Positions 27,073-36,141 of a stretch of DNA of 64,000 nucleotides are shown here, piece by piece. The stretch spans positions 62,001-126,000 of the forward strand of contig JAJPGW010000013.1 of NCBI GenBank assembly GCA_021325575.1, written 5' to 3'. The notes under the pieces were generated by a model. It worked only from the letters and a program-made list of their open reading frames with translations. It ran no database searches and had not been told where the DNA came from. The translations under genes were made by a program, and so were the position numbers. Source of the DNA: Gammaproteobacteria bacterium. GTDB taxonomy: Bacteria; Pseudomonadota; Gammaproteobacteria; DSM-16500. Every line of letters starts with the position of its first letter. Within the stretch, counting starts at the first letter, position 1.

Positions 27073-27246
27073 ATGAAAAAATCTAACGCTGTAAAAAAGC
27101 TTTCTAACAAAGTCAAGAAGGCTGCAAAAAATCTTGAAAAAATGATGGGTAAGCTTAAAAAGTTACAAGCTAAAGAAAAAGCAAAACCAAAGAAAGCAAA
27201 GAAAAAAGCAAAAACTCGTCGTCGTTCACGTAAAGCGAAAAAATAG
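27073..27246 (+). CDS. Lysine-rich histone H1-like small protein
   Basis: 57 aa, below the usual ORF size cut-off. It begins MKKSNAVKKLSNKVKK and ends KTRRRSRKAKK; 24 Lys and 4 Arg, about half of all residues, with no aromatic residue. The first half could form an amphipathic helix; the second is a PAKK/AKKK-type basic tail like eukaryotic H1 and the Hc1/Hq1 proteins that condense DNA in Chlamydia and Coxiella. GGGAAT precedes ATG; TTGCAT/TACAAT upstream (27021-27047) is a weak promoter candidate. DNA binding is inferred from composition. Confidence 0.8.
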   Translation: MKKSNAVKKLSNKVKKAAKNLEKMMGKLKKLQAKEKAKPKKAKKKAKTRRRSRKAKK

Positions 27247-27259
27247 TTTTTGCAAACGT

Positions 27260-27293
27260 ATTAGGTCTCAAGTTTAAATCCTTGAGACCTAAT
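27260..27293. terminator. Strong hairpin between convergent small genes
   Basis: ATTAGGTCTCAAG (27260-27272) and CTTGAGACCTAAT (27281-27293) form a perfect 13-bp stem. There is no T-run on either side, so it may be a Rho-assisted or processing hairpin serving both the histone-like gene (+) and the gene ending at 27301 (-). Confidence 0.55.
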
Positions 27294-27300
27294 CAAAGAA

Positions 27301-27477
27301 TTAAGCCAGTAAGACCGTAACACCGAGAGAAAGTAAATCCGTACTGCCTGTTGAACCATTCCCACGATTTCTGTTCCATTGACCCACAATGGCTGCCGCT
27401 TGTGTAACATTCTCTGCAACGCCCAACCCAAAGTAAGGACTAGTGTCGGGAATAACCCATCTTTTATCGAATTTCAT
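27301..27477 (-). CDS. Possible 58-aa protein or outer-membrane protein remnant
   Basis: Starts MKFDKRWVIPDTSPYFGLGV and ends LLSLGVTVLLA. The Gly/Asn/Ser-rich middle (NRNRGNGSTGS) and alternating hydrophobic end resemble the last strands of a beta-barrel, but there is no signal peptide and the length is too short for a barrel. AGGG lies about 13 bases upstream of ATG. Could be an independent small gene or the leftover of a larger one. Confidence 0.4.
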   Translation of the reverse strand: MKFDKRWVIPDTSPYFGLGVAENVTQAAAIVGQWNRNRGNGSTGSTDLLSLGVTVLLA

Positions 27478-27577
27478 TAGGGTAAACCCTTATTAGATTA
27501 AGACATTCACTAATGTTAAAAAACAGTCAAAAAGCAAATACTAAAATAATAATCACACAAAGCAGGAGGGATGTGCC

Positions 27578-27712
27578 ATGCCATTAAAATCCGGTAAATC
27601 CAAAAAAACCATCAGTCAAAATATTCGAACTGAAATGCATCATGGCAAACCACAGAAACAAGCGGTAGCCATTGCGATGCGGAAAGCGGGAGTAGCACGG
27701 AAAAAACATTAA
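27578..27712 (+). CDS. Small conserved basic protein (44 aa)
   Basis: Begins MPLKSGKSKKTISQNI and contains HHGKPQKQAVAIAMRKAG, a pattern I know from short proteins in many proteobacteria and phages, of unknown role. AGGAGG lies 8 bases before ATG 27578, an excellent site, which decides this frame over the ATG at 27571. Basic and probably helical. Confidence 0.78.
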   Translation: MPLKSGKSKKTISQNIRTEMHHGKPQKQAVAIAMRKAGVARKKH

Positions 27713-27741
27713 TTTATTTTAGATATTGACTTAAATTCCAT

Positions 27742-27823
27742 CGTCATTGCGAGTCCTCGCGTAGCGAGGGCGAAGCAATCTCCAAAAGATTGCTTCGTCG
27801 CAAAAAACGCTCCTCGCAATGAC
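27742..27823. repeat. ~81-bp palindromic repeat, copy 5
   Basis: CGTCATTGCGAG...GAAGCAATCTCCAAAAGATTGCTTCG...CTCGCAATGAC, four bases from the lhr stop, between convergent genes. Confidence 0.9.
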
Positions 27824-27827
27824 AAAA

Positions 27828-30800
27828 TTAGTCTCGTTCGAATAACTCAACATTCTTTTTTGAATTTGCAGTGACTTTTTCACCCGGCAAAATAATCCCT
27901 GCTAAATTCAGGGGATCCGCAGGAAAAATAGCAATAGGATCGATGGTTAATTGTTTTTTTCGCATCGCTCTTAGCGACTCAATCGCAACCGGCAATGCAA
28001 ATTGTTCCCCTAAAAATCCATCGACGAAACGCCCGCCGCGTATTTCACCACGGTCTTCCAATCGTCTAAAGGTAATTAATAATTCACGCCAGCGCGGCAG
28101 ATTTTTTTCACGAGCTAATAAATCCCTAAACACGACGCCATAACGTTTTAGCAAGAGCCAACAAAGTGCTTCGAGTCGGCGCGTGGTATCTATGGATTCA
28201 CTAGATGATAAAATCGACCAACGGCCTGCACTAAAACGCGCAGTAGAACGTCGCCGTCTTTTATCCAAACGACGATTGCGATCAATCAAAGCACGTAAAT
28301 TATCAAAACCGTCCGCGGTAATAAATCCTGCTGTCACTAATTCCCAGAGACCGGTTTCAACTTCTGCTTTCAAATGACCCACCCCTCGCACAATATCCGC
28401 AAAAAAAGAAGCGCCTTTTTGCTGTAAAAAGGCAAAAATAGTTTTGGCAGCATGGCTTAGCCCCGAATTTTCAGTTTCTATTCGCTCAGATTCTGGCATC
28501 CAGTCAGCCTCATCACGAACAAAAAAGGTAATTGGCGCAACACTGCTTGGCATCACTCGCTTTTGACCTTGCGAGGCAAGCGGTGATAACCGTCCCCAAC
28601 CAATGGCACCACTTAAACACAACCGGTCCAGCATATCTCTATCGTATTTTGCGACGCGCTTTGCAAATATTTTTTCTTCCCAGGCATTAGCGGGGACTTC
28701 AAAACCCTGTAGTTGTCGAATAATTTCTAGCAACCCTTGTTCGCCATGAACTTGTGTACCCGGCGAAACATGCTGCCAGGTCAATAACCACTGAACAAAT
28801 TGCGCTGCGGTCACCGGCTCAATTTCTTTTCGTAATTTTCCGACGGTTAATTTGTGGATTCTTGCGAGCAATCGTCTTTCACACCATTCTAATTTGTCCA
28901 GGACCCGATATTGACCGCGCAAAATACTGCCGCTATTTTCGAGATGTAATAATGCTTGTTCGACATCACGAGGGTCTAATATTAATTTTTCGGATAATTC
29001 ATCTTGTGTTACAGGCCCTAAATGCTGCAACCAGCCGCGTAACATCGTTATAATTGCAGTAGCACGATCGGGTTCAATTTGCGGAACAACGGGAAGCAAA
29101 TTTTTGAAAACCGCATCCCTATAAATCATTTGAAAACTTTTTAATTTTTCAGCCGCAACCCAGAATTTTTTATCCTGAAAAACAGCGAGACCCGCACGAT
29201 TTTCTGAAACCAGATGCTCATAAAAAAATTGCCAGACTGGATTTTCAGGAACTGCAATCAATGTTTGCAGCACATCATGCAATTCATCGGCATTTCGGAC
29301 ATCAGGCCATGCTTGTTGTTGGACTTCCTGTATCGCCGCAGGGTCCAGCTTTCCAATTTCCTGCAATACTGTTTCAGGTAACACACGACGCATTTCAACG
29401 GCTCGCGCACGGCGCTCTTCTAATGGCGCATCATCAAGATAGGCATAAGGATTCGCATTTAAAATTTCATGTGAAAAAGGTGAGGGCAGTGGCGTATCGA
29501 CTGCCACGCACTGAATCGTGTTTGCTTGGATTTTTTCAATCAAAGCAATCAAACCATCCACATCTAGCGCTTCTGTCAAAGCATCTTTCATGGTTTCATT
29601 GATTAAGGGATGGTCCGGCAATTTAATATCTTCACCTGCTAAATTATCTTGGCAAGCTGCCGCGTCTGGAAAAACCGCCGCTAACAAATCATCGGATAAA
29701 ATCCGCTGAATCTGCGGCGGAATTTTTTTACCATTGCGAAAACGCAACAAAGCTAAAGCACGTGTTGCATCCCATCGCCAGCGTGTTTTAAAAAGCGGTG
29801 ACTGAAGCACGGCCTGAACTAATACTTCTTTTAAGGTATTGGGATGTAAAAAATGAAAAACATCTGCGAGTGGAAAACTGTGTTGTTCGGCCAACGCAAT
29901 ATTCAATCCATCATCTGTTGCGGCTGCTTGCAATTCAAAATTAAATGAGCGACAAAACCGTTTTCGAAGAGCAAGTCCCCATGCTTTATTGATGCGTGCC
30001 CCGAATGGCGCATGGATCACAAGCTGCATGCCGCCGCCTTCATCAAAAAATCGTTCAGCAATAATGGTATTTTGCGTTGGAACTCGGCCTAAAATGGCTT
30101 TTCCTTGTTGCAGATATTCGACCAGTTGTTCAGCGCCACTTTGATCCAGCATGCATTGTTCACGTAAAAATAGCAGCGCATCCTTCAAATCCAGTGAACT
30201 GATTTTTTCACGCAATTCAGATACATAAAAAGACAACTCCGCCGTACGAGCGGGTGCTTCACCGCGCCAAAAAGGCACGCTAGGTGGAGCGCCGTGCGCA
30301 TCCTCAACTAAAACGCGGCCTTGAGAACCTTCTACTCGAATAATTTTCCAAGATGTCGTACCCAATAAAATAATATCGCCGCGATTACTTTCGACCGCAA
30401 AATCTTCATCAAGAGTACCGACCATCGCGCCATGGGGTTCAACAATCACACTGAATAGTCCCGTTTCAGGAATGGCGCCACCATTCATCATCGCCGTCAG
30501 ACGCGCGCCACGTCGCGCAGAAACCCTGTTATTGACTCGATCTCTAAATAAATAGGCCCCATATCGTCCTCGCGATCCTGCTATTCCATCGGATAAAATT
30601 TCAAGAATTGAATTAAATGTTTCTCGCGATAAATTTTTATAAGGATAAGATTTTATTACTAATTGAAATAATTCTGTTTCATCCCAATCGCTAGTCGCGC
30701 AAGTTGCAACGATTTGCTGGGCTAAAATATCTAACGGTTGGTCTGGAATAATTAATTGATCCAGATCACGATTTTTTATTGCGTGAACGAGCGCGGCACA

Positions 30801-31967
30801 CTCCACCAATTCATCACGCGTGGTCGCAAAAATTCGTCCCTTTGGAATCGCGCCATGCCAGTGACCTGCACGTCCAATTCGCTGCAAAGCAACCGCAATC
30901 GAGCGAGGTGAGCCCAACTGACAAACCAAATCGACCGCGCCAATATCAATTCCAAGTTCCAATGACGCCGTCGCAACTAATACTTTTAATTCACCTTGTT
31001 TTAATCGTGTTTCTGCCGCTAATCGCAATTTTCGAGACAAACTACCGTGATGCGCTGTCACTTGATCTTCACCTAACCGTTCCGTGAGATGATGCGCAAC
31101 TCGTTCCGCTAAACGGCGCGTATTCACAAACACAAGGGTAGTGCGATGCGTTTCAGTTAATTCCGCTATGCGATTATAAATTTCATCCCACATTTCATTG
31201 GAAGCGACCGCCCCTAATTCACTACCTGGCACTTCCACTGCAATATCCAACTGCCGCGCATGACCAATATTAATAATGGTGGGTAGTGGACGATGATTTC
31301 CCGCTAAAAATTCAGCGACGCGCTCAATCGGTTTTTGGGTGGCAGATAATCCAATTCGAAGCGGCGGATAGGGCATTAATGCATTTAACCGTTCCAGTGA
31401 AAGCGTTAAATGCGCTCCACGTTTATCATTTGCCATCGCATGAATTTCATCGACGATGACTGTTTTAATTTTTGATAACATCACGCGGCTTTTTTCTGCG
31501 GTCAGCAAAATATAAAAAGATTCTGGCGTTGTCACTAAAATATGCGGCGGGGTTTTTACCATCGCTTGTCGTTCGCGTGGTAACGTATCACCGGTGCGAA
31601 CGGCTACGCGAATTTCTGCCATCGCCAGTCCGCGTTTTTTTGCTAATTCGGCAATTTCATTGAGGGGTTCAGTCAGATTTTTTTGAATATCATGACTCAG
31701 CGCTTTCAGCGGTGAGATATACAAAACATCGGTTTGATCTTTTAATTCGGAAGCTAGCGCTTTCCGTACCAATTCATCAATGCAAATTAAAAAAGCGCTT
31801 AATGTCTTACCTGAACCAGTCGGCGCCGAAATCAGCGTGTTATTGCCCGCCAAAATAGAGGGCCAACCCGCCGCTTGCGGTTCTGTGATATTTCCAAATT
31901 TTTCCAGGAACCAATCACGAACAAGGGGATGGGCCCAGTTTAAATGGCTTTGTGGTAAATTTTGCAT
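27828..31967 (-). CDS. lhr: Lhr-type large DEAD/DEAH helicase
   Basis: Superfamily 2 helicase; E. coli Lhr (1538 aa) unwinds RNA-DNA hybrids and acts in repair. Here 1379 aa from ATG 31967. Walker A ISAPTGSGKT, motif II VDEIHAMAND, motif III LSATQ, motif VI QRIGRAGH are visible in the first ~400 residues. The long C-terminal part is the Lhr-specific winged-helix and beta-barrel region, ending in DPLNLAGIILPGEKV. A GTG at 31982 is in frame, but TATAAT occupies 31979-31974 on this strand, so translation from ATG 31967 is more likely. Confidence 0.93.
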   Translation of the reverse strand: MQNLPQSHLNWAHPLVRDWFLEKFGNITEPQAAGWPSILAGNNTLISAPTGSGKTLSAFLICIDELVRKALASELKDQTDVLYISPLKALSHDIQKNLTEPLNEIAELAKKRGLAMAEIRVAVRTGDTLPRERQAMVKTPPHILVTTPESFYILLTAEKSRVMLSKIKTVIVDEIHAMANDKRGAHLTLSLERLNALMPYPPLRIGLSATQKPIERVAEFLAGNHRPLPTIINIGHARQLDIAVEVPGSELGAVASNEMWDEIYNRIAELTETHRTTLVFVNTRRLAERVAHHLTERLGEDQVTAHHGSLSRKLRLAAETRLKQGELKVLVATASLELGIDIGAVDLVCQLGSPRSIAVALQRIGRAGHWHGAIPKGRIFATTRDELVECAALVHAIKNRDLDQLIIPDQPLDILAQQIVATCATSDWDETELFQLVIKSYPYKNLSRETFNSILEILSDGIAGSRGRYGAYLFRDRVNNRVSARRGARLTAMMNGGAIPETGLFSVIVEPHGAMVGTLDEDFAVESNRGDIILLGTTSWKIIRVEGSQGRVLVEDAHGAPPSVPFWRGEAPARTAELSFYVSELREKISSLDLKDALLFLREQCMLDQSGAEQLVEYLQQGKAILGRVPTQNTIIAERFFDEGGGMQLVIHAPFGARINKAWGLALRKRFCRSFNFELQAAATDDGLNIALAEQHSFPLADVFHFLHPNTLKEVLVQAVLQSPLFKTRWRWDATRALALLRFRNGKKIPPQIQRILSDDLLAAVFPDAAACQDNLAGEDIKLPDHPLINETMKDALTEALDVDGLIALIEKIQANTIQCVAVDTPLPSPFSHEILNANPYAYLDDAPLEERRARAVEMRRVLPETVLQEIGKLDPAAIQEVQQQAWPDVRNADELHDVLQTLIAVPENPVWQFFYEHLVSENRAGLAVFQDKKFWVAAEKLKSFQMIYRDAVFKNLLPVVPQIEPDRATAIITMLRGWLQHLGPVTQDELSEKLILDPRDVEQALLHLENSGSILRGQYRVLDKLEWCERRLLARIHKLTVGKLRKEIEPVTAAQFVQWLLTWQHVSPGTQVHGEQGLLEIIRQLQGFEVPANAWEEKIFAKRVAKYDRDMLDRLCLSGAIGWGRLSPLASQGQKRVMPSSVAPITFFVRDEADWMPESERIETENSGLSHAAKTIFAFLQQKGASFFADIVRGVGHLKAEVETGLWELVTAGFITADGFDNLRALIDRNRRLDKRRRRSTARFSAGRWSILSSSESIDTTRRLEALCWLLLKRYGVVFRDLLAREKNLPRWRELLITFRRLEDRGEIRGGRFVDGFLGEQFALPVAIESLRAMRKKQLTIDPIAIFPADPLNLAGIILPGEKVTANSKKNVELFERD

Positions 31968-31973
31968 GTTCAA

Positions 31974-31979
31974 ATTATA
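31974..31979 (-). promoter_or_regulatory. Putative -10 element (TATAAT) six bases before lhr ATG
   Basis: On the minus strand TATAAT is followed by TTGAAC and then ATG 31967. No Shine-Dalgarno can fit. A -35-like TTAGCC is 17 bases upstream (weak). Same layout as uvrC. Confidence 0.5.
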
Positions 31980-32109
31980 CACTAATTATAAAATTTGGCT
32001 AAAAGTTTCTCGATTCCAGGCTGCTTTTTTATCTTTCTGAAACCCTATCCAATCAATAATATATAATAAAACTAAAGGGATTCTTGATTGGATGGTAGGA
32101 GACTAGCCC

Positions 32110-32529
32110 ATGAAAGCAAAACTTTTGATGATTCTAGTTCTTTTAGGCATCCTCGTCAGTCAAAATGTGTTTGCGCGCTGTTACAAAGGCGAAGATTGTG
32201 GATCGTCAGCTGGAAATTGGCAACCTTGTCAATCTTGTGCGCAACCTGCCTGTCCCAATCGAAATGCTTGCAATGCCGATAGTTGCGATGATTTAGATGG
32301 CAATGACAGTTGCAATTGTTTTTATACCGCGCCGGGTACCTGCATGGGCGGATGTGGTGGAGAGGGTTGCGGGTCTTCTTGTAACGATCTCTGCGGCAGT
32401 TGTAACTGTACAGAACCCAGTTGCGGTCGAAACCCATGCCTCAGCGCTCGAAAATGCTGCGAAGTCTTTGGCAATATCGCTGGCACGGATTTCGATGATA
32501 CTGGTTGCTGCCCAGACTGCTATTTTTAA
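32110..32529 (+). CDS. Secreted extremely cysteine-rich protein
   Basis: 139 aa. Signal peptide about residues 1-22 (KAKLLMILVLLGILVSQNVFA). The mature ~117 residues contain 23 cysteines (about one in five) plus many Gly, Asn, Ser and Asp, in short spacings such as CQSC, CNADSC, CNC, CMGGCGGEGC, CGSCNC, CCPDC. No known fold recognised. Export to an oxidising compartment would allow many disulfides; a metal-binding role is an alternative. A possible -10 TATAAT lies at 32062-32067, and AGGAG precedes ATG at a long spacing. The next gene (DUF1622) starts nine bases after the stop, so they may be co-expressed. Confidence 0.78.
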   Translation: MKAKLLMILVLLGILVSQNVFARCYKGEDCGSSAGNWQPCQSCAQPACPNRNACNADSCDDLDGNDSCNCFYTAPGTCMGGCGGEGCGSSCNDLCGSCNCTEPSCGRNPCLSARKCCEVFGNIAGTDFDDTGCCPDCYF

Positions 32530-32538
32530 GGAGCCAAA

Positions 32539-32886
32539 ATGGCCTGGTTTGAGCTCCATCAAGTTTTGGTCATTATCCAACGCTCGATCTCATTTATTGG
32601 CGTCCTGGTGATTTTTTCTGGTGTTTTATATGCGCTTTTTCAATATCTTTCTTATATTCTCACTCACCATACGAAAAAAAGTGAAAAAACGGTTAATACC
32701 ATCCGTCTCAAATTAGGAAGGGTTTTGATTTTAGGGCTGGAATTTATTGTAGCCGCCGATTTAATCGGAACGACCACCGCACCCGATTATTATTCTGTTG
32801 GAATTTTAGCAATTATCGTGGTGATCCGTACCTTGCTAAGCTTTACTTTAAACCGTGAAATCGTGGCATTAAGCAAAGAAAATTAA
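32539..32886 (+). CDS. DUF1622 membrane protein
   Basis: 115 aa with three hydrophobic segments (IQRSISFIGVLVIFSGVLYAL; LGRVLILGLEFIVAADLI; VGILAIIVVIRTLLSF). The pair R-x-x-L-G-R and EF-x-VAADLI followed by VVIRTLLSF is the DUF1622 signature. Function unknown. GGAG lies before ATG; nine bases from the Cys-rich gene. Confidence 0.85.
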   Translation: MAWFELHQVLVIIQRSISFIGVLVIFSGVLYALFQYLSYILTHHTKKSEKTVNTIRLKLGRVLILGLEFIVAADLIGTTTAPDYYSVGILAIIVVIRTLLSFTLNREIVALSKEN

Positions 32887-32945
32887 AGCCAAAAACCTCG
32901 TTTTAGTATATCATTCTGCTCCCATTTAAGAGTGATTAAACGACT

Positions 32946-34619
32946 ATGGCTCAATATATTTATTCTATGGAAGGGGTTGGAAAAATTGTTCCCCCTAAAC
33001 GTGAAATTTTAAAAAATATTTGGTTGTCTTTTTATCCGGGCGCGAAAATCGGTGTGCTAGGATTAAATGGCTCAGGCAAATCCACTCTCTTAAAAATCAT
33101 GGCTGGAATCGACAAAGAATTCCTAGGCGAAGCACGACCGCTTTCTGATATTAAAATCGGCTATCTGCCACAAGAACCTCAATTAGACCCGAAAAAAAAT
33201 GTCCGCGGCAACGTCGAAGAAGGATTAGGGGACACCATTCATTTCCTCAATCGCTTTAATGAAATCAGCATGAAATTCGCTGAACCCATGAGCGATGACG
33301 AAATGAATAAACTGTTAGAAGAGCAAGCAGAACTGCAACATTCGATTGATGTTAACGGCGGATGGGAAATTGAGCGCAAACTGGAAATTGCAGCCGATGC
33401 TTTACGTTTACCCCCTTGGGAAGCCGATGTCACAAAATTATCAGGCGGTGAAAAACGCCGTGTCGCCCTGTGCCGATTATTATTATCCAAACCTGATATG
33501 TTGTTATTGGATGAGCCCACCAACCATTTAGACGCAGAAAGTGTAGCGTGGCTCGAACGTTTTTTATTAGATTATCCAGGCACAGTAGTCGCGGTCACAC
33601 ATGATCGTTATTTTCTGGATAATGCAGCAGGCTGGATTTTAGAATTAGATCGCGGACAAGGTATTCCGTACGAAGGCAATTATTCTTCTTGGCTGGAACA
33701 AAAACAAAAACGCTTAGAACAAGAAGAACGCCAACAAGCTGCGCATCAAAAAGCACTGCAAGCCGAATTGGAATGGGTACGCAGCAATCCAAAAGGGCGG
33801 CAAGCAAAAAGCAAAGCCCGTATTGCGCGATTCGAAGAATTAAATTCCAAAGAATTTCAAAAACGCGGCGAAACCCAAGAACTTTATATTCCACCGGGTC
33901 CGCGATTGGGTGATCTCGTCATCGATGCAAATCACATCACCAAACGGTTTGGCGATCGTATTTTAATTGATGATATGAGTTTCAGTATTCCAAAAGGCGC
34001 AATCGTCGGCATTATTGGTCCAAATGGCGCAGGCAAATCGACTTTATTTAAAATGTTAATGGGCCTAGAAACGCCTGATAGCGGTGACATCAAAATTGGC
34101 GACACCGTGAAATTAGCGTATGTCGATCAAAGCCGCGATACACTGAATGGTAATAAAACCGTTTGGCAAGAAATTTCCAATGAGCTGGATATTATGACCA
34201 TCGGCTCCTTTCAAATGCCTTCCCGCGCTTATGTTGGCCGATTCAATTTTAAAGGCAACGATCAACAAAAATTTATTAAAGATTTATCCGGCGGCGAACG
34301 CAATCGTGTGCATCTTGCGAAATTGCTCACGAGTGGTGCCAATGTTTTATTACTCGATGAACCGACGAATGACCTCGATGTTGAAACCTTACGTGCACTA
34401 GAAGAAGCTTTATTAAGCTTCCCCGGTTGTGCCATGGTCATTTCACATGATCGCTGGTTCCTGGATCGTGTGGCCACCCATATTCTTGCCTTTGAGGGTG
34501 ATAGTCACGTCGAATTTTTTACGGGCAACTACACCGAATACGAAGAAGACCGGATCAAACGCTTAGGCGAGCAGGCCAAACAACCTCATCGAATTAAATA
34601 TAAAAAATTGGAAGAGTAA
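32946..34619 (+). CDS. ettA: Energy-dependent translational throttle protein (ABC-F)
   Basis: Binds the ribosomal E site and gates entry into elongation according to ATP/ADP ratio. 557 aa. Two ATP-binding cassettes: Walker [10 protein letters not shown] and GPNGAGKST, signatures LSGGEKRR and LSGGERNR, Walker [12 protein letters not shown] and [11 protein letters not shown], with a Gln/Lys/Arg-rich linker (about 240-300) between. No membrane segments, as expected for ABC-F. Confidence 0.96.
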   Translation: MAQYIYSMEGVGKIVPPKREILKNIWLSFYPGAKIGVLGLNGSGKSTLLKIMAGIDKEFLGEARPLSDIKIGYLPQEPQLDPKKNVRGNVEEGLGDTIHFLNRFNEISMKFAEPMSDDEMNKLLEEQAELQHSIDVNGGWEIERKLEIAADALRLPPWEADVTKLSGGEKRRVALCRLLLSKPDMLLLDEPTNHLDAESVAWLERFLLDYPGTVVAVTHDRYFLDNAAGWILELDRGQGIPYEGNYSSWLEQKQKRLEQEERQQAAHQKALQAELEWVRSNPKGRQAKSKARIARFEELNSKEFQKRGETQELYIPPGPRLGDLVIDANHITKRFGDRILIDDMSFSIPKGAIVGIIGPNGAGKSTLFKMLMGLETPDSGDIKIGDTVKLAYVDQSRDTLNGNKTVWQEISNELDIMTIGSFQMPSRAYVGRFNFKGNDQQKFIKDLSGGERNRVHLAKLLTSGANVLLLDEPTNDLDVETLRALEEALLSFPGCAMVISHDRWFLDRVATHILAFEGDSHVEFFTGNYTEYEEDRIKRLGEQAKQPHRIKYKKLEE

Positions 34620-34625
34620 TAGACC

Positions 34626-34706
34626 CGTCATTGCGAGCGCGCTTTTGGCGCGAAGCAATCTCTTGAAGATTGCTTCGACCGTAAAAAACACGGTCTCGCA
34701 ATGACG
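34626..34706. repeat. ~81-bp palindromic repeat, copy 6
   Basis: CGTCATTGCGAG...GCGAAGCAATCTCTTGAAGATTGCTTCG...CTCGCAATGACG, seven bases after the ettA stop and directly before the promoter of the next gene. Last copy in the window. Confidence 0.9.
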
Positions 34707-34710
34707 TGAA

Positions 34711-34740
34711 TTGTCAACCAATGTTCCTTTGCTTTATACT
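34711..34740 (+). promoter_or_regulatory. Promoter of the secreted hypothetical gene
   Basis: TTGTCA (34711-34716, five of six), 18-base spacer, TATACT (34735-34740, five of six). It starts five bases after repeat copy 6 and shows that the coding start must lie downstream, at 34777. Confidence 0.65.
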
Positions 34741-34776
34741 AGCGGACAATTGGCATCAAGGTCAGGAGAACTTATT

Positions 34777-35601
34777 ATGCGCAAAGGAATTTTATTATTA
34801 ATGCTATTATCAGCTTCGGCCAGTGCCGAAGAATTGAATTTAACTCCGTCAACAACACCTATCCCGGATGAATTGCAATATCAAGAAAACCCCATCGATC
34901 CTTTGTGTTTTGTCGAAATGGACCAGCACACGCATATTAGCGATCTGACAAAATGTGGTGTAGAAGCCGAAAAAAACCGCGAAATTTCTAACTACAATTC
35001 CAATTTTCTGAAAAAAGGATTTGTCGGTTACGATTACGCCTGGAGCACAGATACCAATTTGCCCGCAGCGACCGGTTATGGCTATTACCGCTATTTAGGC
35101 AAAGCAGACGATTACGATATTGTTTATGTAGTAAGCAGTGGCGGCGGCAGCGGACAATTTTCTGCGATTGATTTAGTCAAACGGACCGGCGACAAAATTT
35201 TAGTTGAACCCATCAATGATGGCGATCGCTGCAATAACGGCATTACCCAAGTCAAAAATGAAAATAATAGTTTAGTTTACACCGTCAATATGACCCCTTA
35301 TGATTTCATCCGCCTCACCAAAATCAATCCGCATCAACTAAAACCATCTGATCTTGAAACCTGCGCTAGCTGTTGTGCTGCGACCGTCGTATTCACTCGT
35401 GATTTAAAAAATATCATGAGCGAAAAAATGAATTATGTGGATTTAGACAGTTATTCCCGTGAAAACACCCCTTCAGACCAACCCTACCAAGCCTGCTTTA
35501 ACAAATTGGTTACGACTTACAAGAAAAACGGTCAGACTCATTTAAACAATGATCAATTGCAGGGTTTTATGAAAGAATTTAATGAGAAGTGTATCGTTTA
35601 A
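34777..35601 (+). CDS. Secreted/periplasmic hypothetical protein
   Basis: 274 aa from ATG 34777, preceded by AGGAGA. Sec signal peptide MRKGILLLMLLSASASAEE. The mature protein has a tyrosine-rich stretch (GFVGYDYAW, GYGYYRYLG, DDYDIVYVV), a GGGSG turn and about nine cysteines including CASCCA. No family recognised. The charged C-terminus (DQLQGFMKEFNEKC) could be an EF-hand-like or helical end, uncertain. Stands alone with its own promoter. Confidence 0.8.
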   Translation: MRKGILLLMLLSASASAEELNLTPSTTPIPDELQYQENPIDPLCFVEMDQHTHISDLTKCGVEAEKNREISNYNSNFLKKGFVGYDYAWSTDTNLPAATGYGYYRYLGKADDYDIVYVVSSGGGSGQFSAIDLVKRTGDKILVEPINDGDRCNNGITQVKNENNSLVYTVNMTPYDFIRLTKINPHQLKPSDLETCASCCAATVVFTRDLKNIMSEKMNYVDLDSYSRENTPSDQPYQACFNKLVTTYKKNGQTHLNNDQLQGFMKEFNEKCIV

Positions 35602-35669
35602 GTAAAAAAGAAGAACGTGTTCTAGTTTTATGATAAGCTAATTTGCAAAAAAATTCTGGAGCAAAAAAA

Positions 35670-35990
35670 ATGTCAGTCCCTGAAATTTCCGTACAAGAAC
35701 TCGATGCCTTACGCAAAGCCAATGCCGATATTTTTATTTTAGATGTCCGCAATCAAAATGAATTTGATGTCTGCAATCTAAATGGTTATCTGCTGCCATT
35801 TGCAGAGTTAACTGCACGCATTAATGAGTTAGATCCCAATGCACACATCATTATTCATTGTCACGCCGGCGGCCGTTCACGTCGCGCGACAGAATATTTA
35901 ATGGGGCAGGGCTTTAAAAAAGTTTTTAATCTGCGTGGTGGGATCACTGCGTGGGCGAATGAAATTGATCCGAAGATGGCGAAATATTAA
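35670..35990 (+). CDS. Single-domain rhodanese (sulfurtransferase)
   Basis: 106 aa from ATG 35670; GGAG lies upstream. One rhodanese domain: IFILDVRNQNEFD, then the active-site loop HCHAGGRSRRA with catalytic C64, and NLRGGITAW near the end. Cytoplasmic, no signal. Such proteins carry persulfide sulfur; the physiological acceptor cannot be read from context. Confidence 0.92.
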   Translation: MSVPEISVQELDALRKANADIFILDVRNQNEFDVCNLNGYLLPFAELTARINELDPNAHIIIHCHAGGRSRRATEYLMGQGFKKVFNLRGGITAWANEIDPKMAKY

Positions 35991-36000
35991 TCCTATTTAA

Positions 36001-36036
36001 CCCCTTTCATTCGAAAGGGGACGTTTCTCTTTTTAT
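36001..36036 (+). terminator. Intrinsic terminator after the rhodanese gene
   Basis: CCCCTTTC (36001-36008), loop ATTC, GAAAGGGG (36013-36020), then a T-rich run (TTTCTCTTTTT). Confidence 0.6.
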
Positions 36037-36108
36037 AATCTGTTTTTTTTATCACATTCATTTAATTAAATAAAATCAAAGGATTACAGCAGTAAATCGG
36101 TTGCTTTA

Positions 36109-36140
36109 TTGACAATCGATTTGTAACTGTATATAGTTAC
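36109..36140 (+). promoter_or_regulatory. hicAB promoter with overlapping operator palindrome
   Basis: Perfect -35 TTGACA (36109-36114), 17-base spacer, -10 TATAGT (36132-36137). An 18-base palindrome GTAACT-GTATAT-AGTTAC (36123-36140) covers the -10. HicB antitoxins bind such sites to repress their operon. ATG of hicA begins at 36142, two bases after the palindrome, leaving no room for a ribosome binding site. Confidence 0.75.
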
Positions 36141-36141
36141 T

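Noticed and set aside
32293-32611. Frames on both strands across the cysteine-rich gene
   Set aside because: TGT/TGC-rich coding leaves other frames open; only the plus-strand frame at 32110 has a signal peptide and a fitting neighbour.
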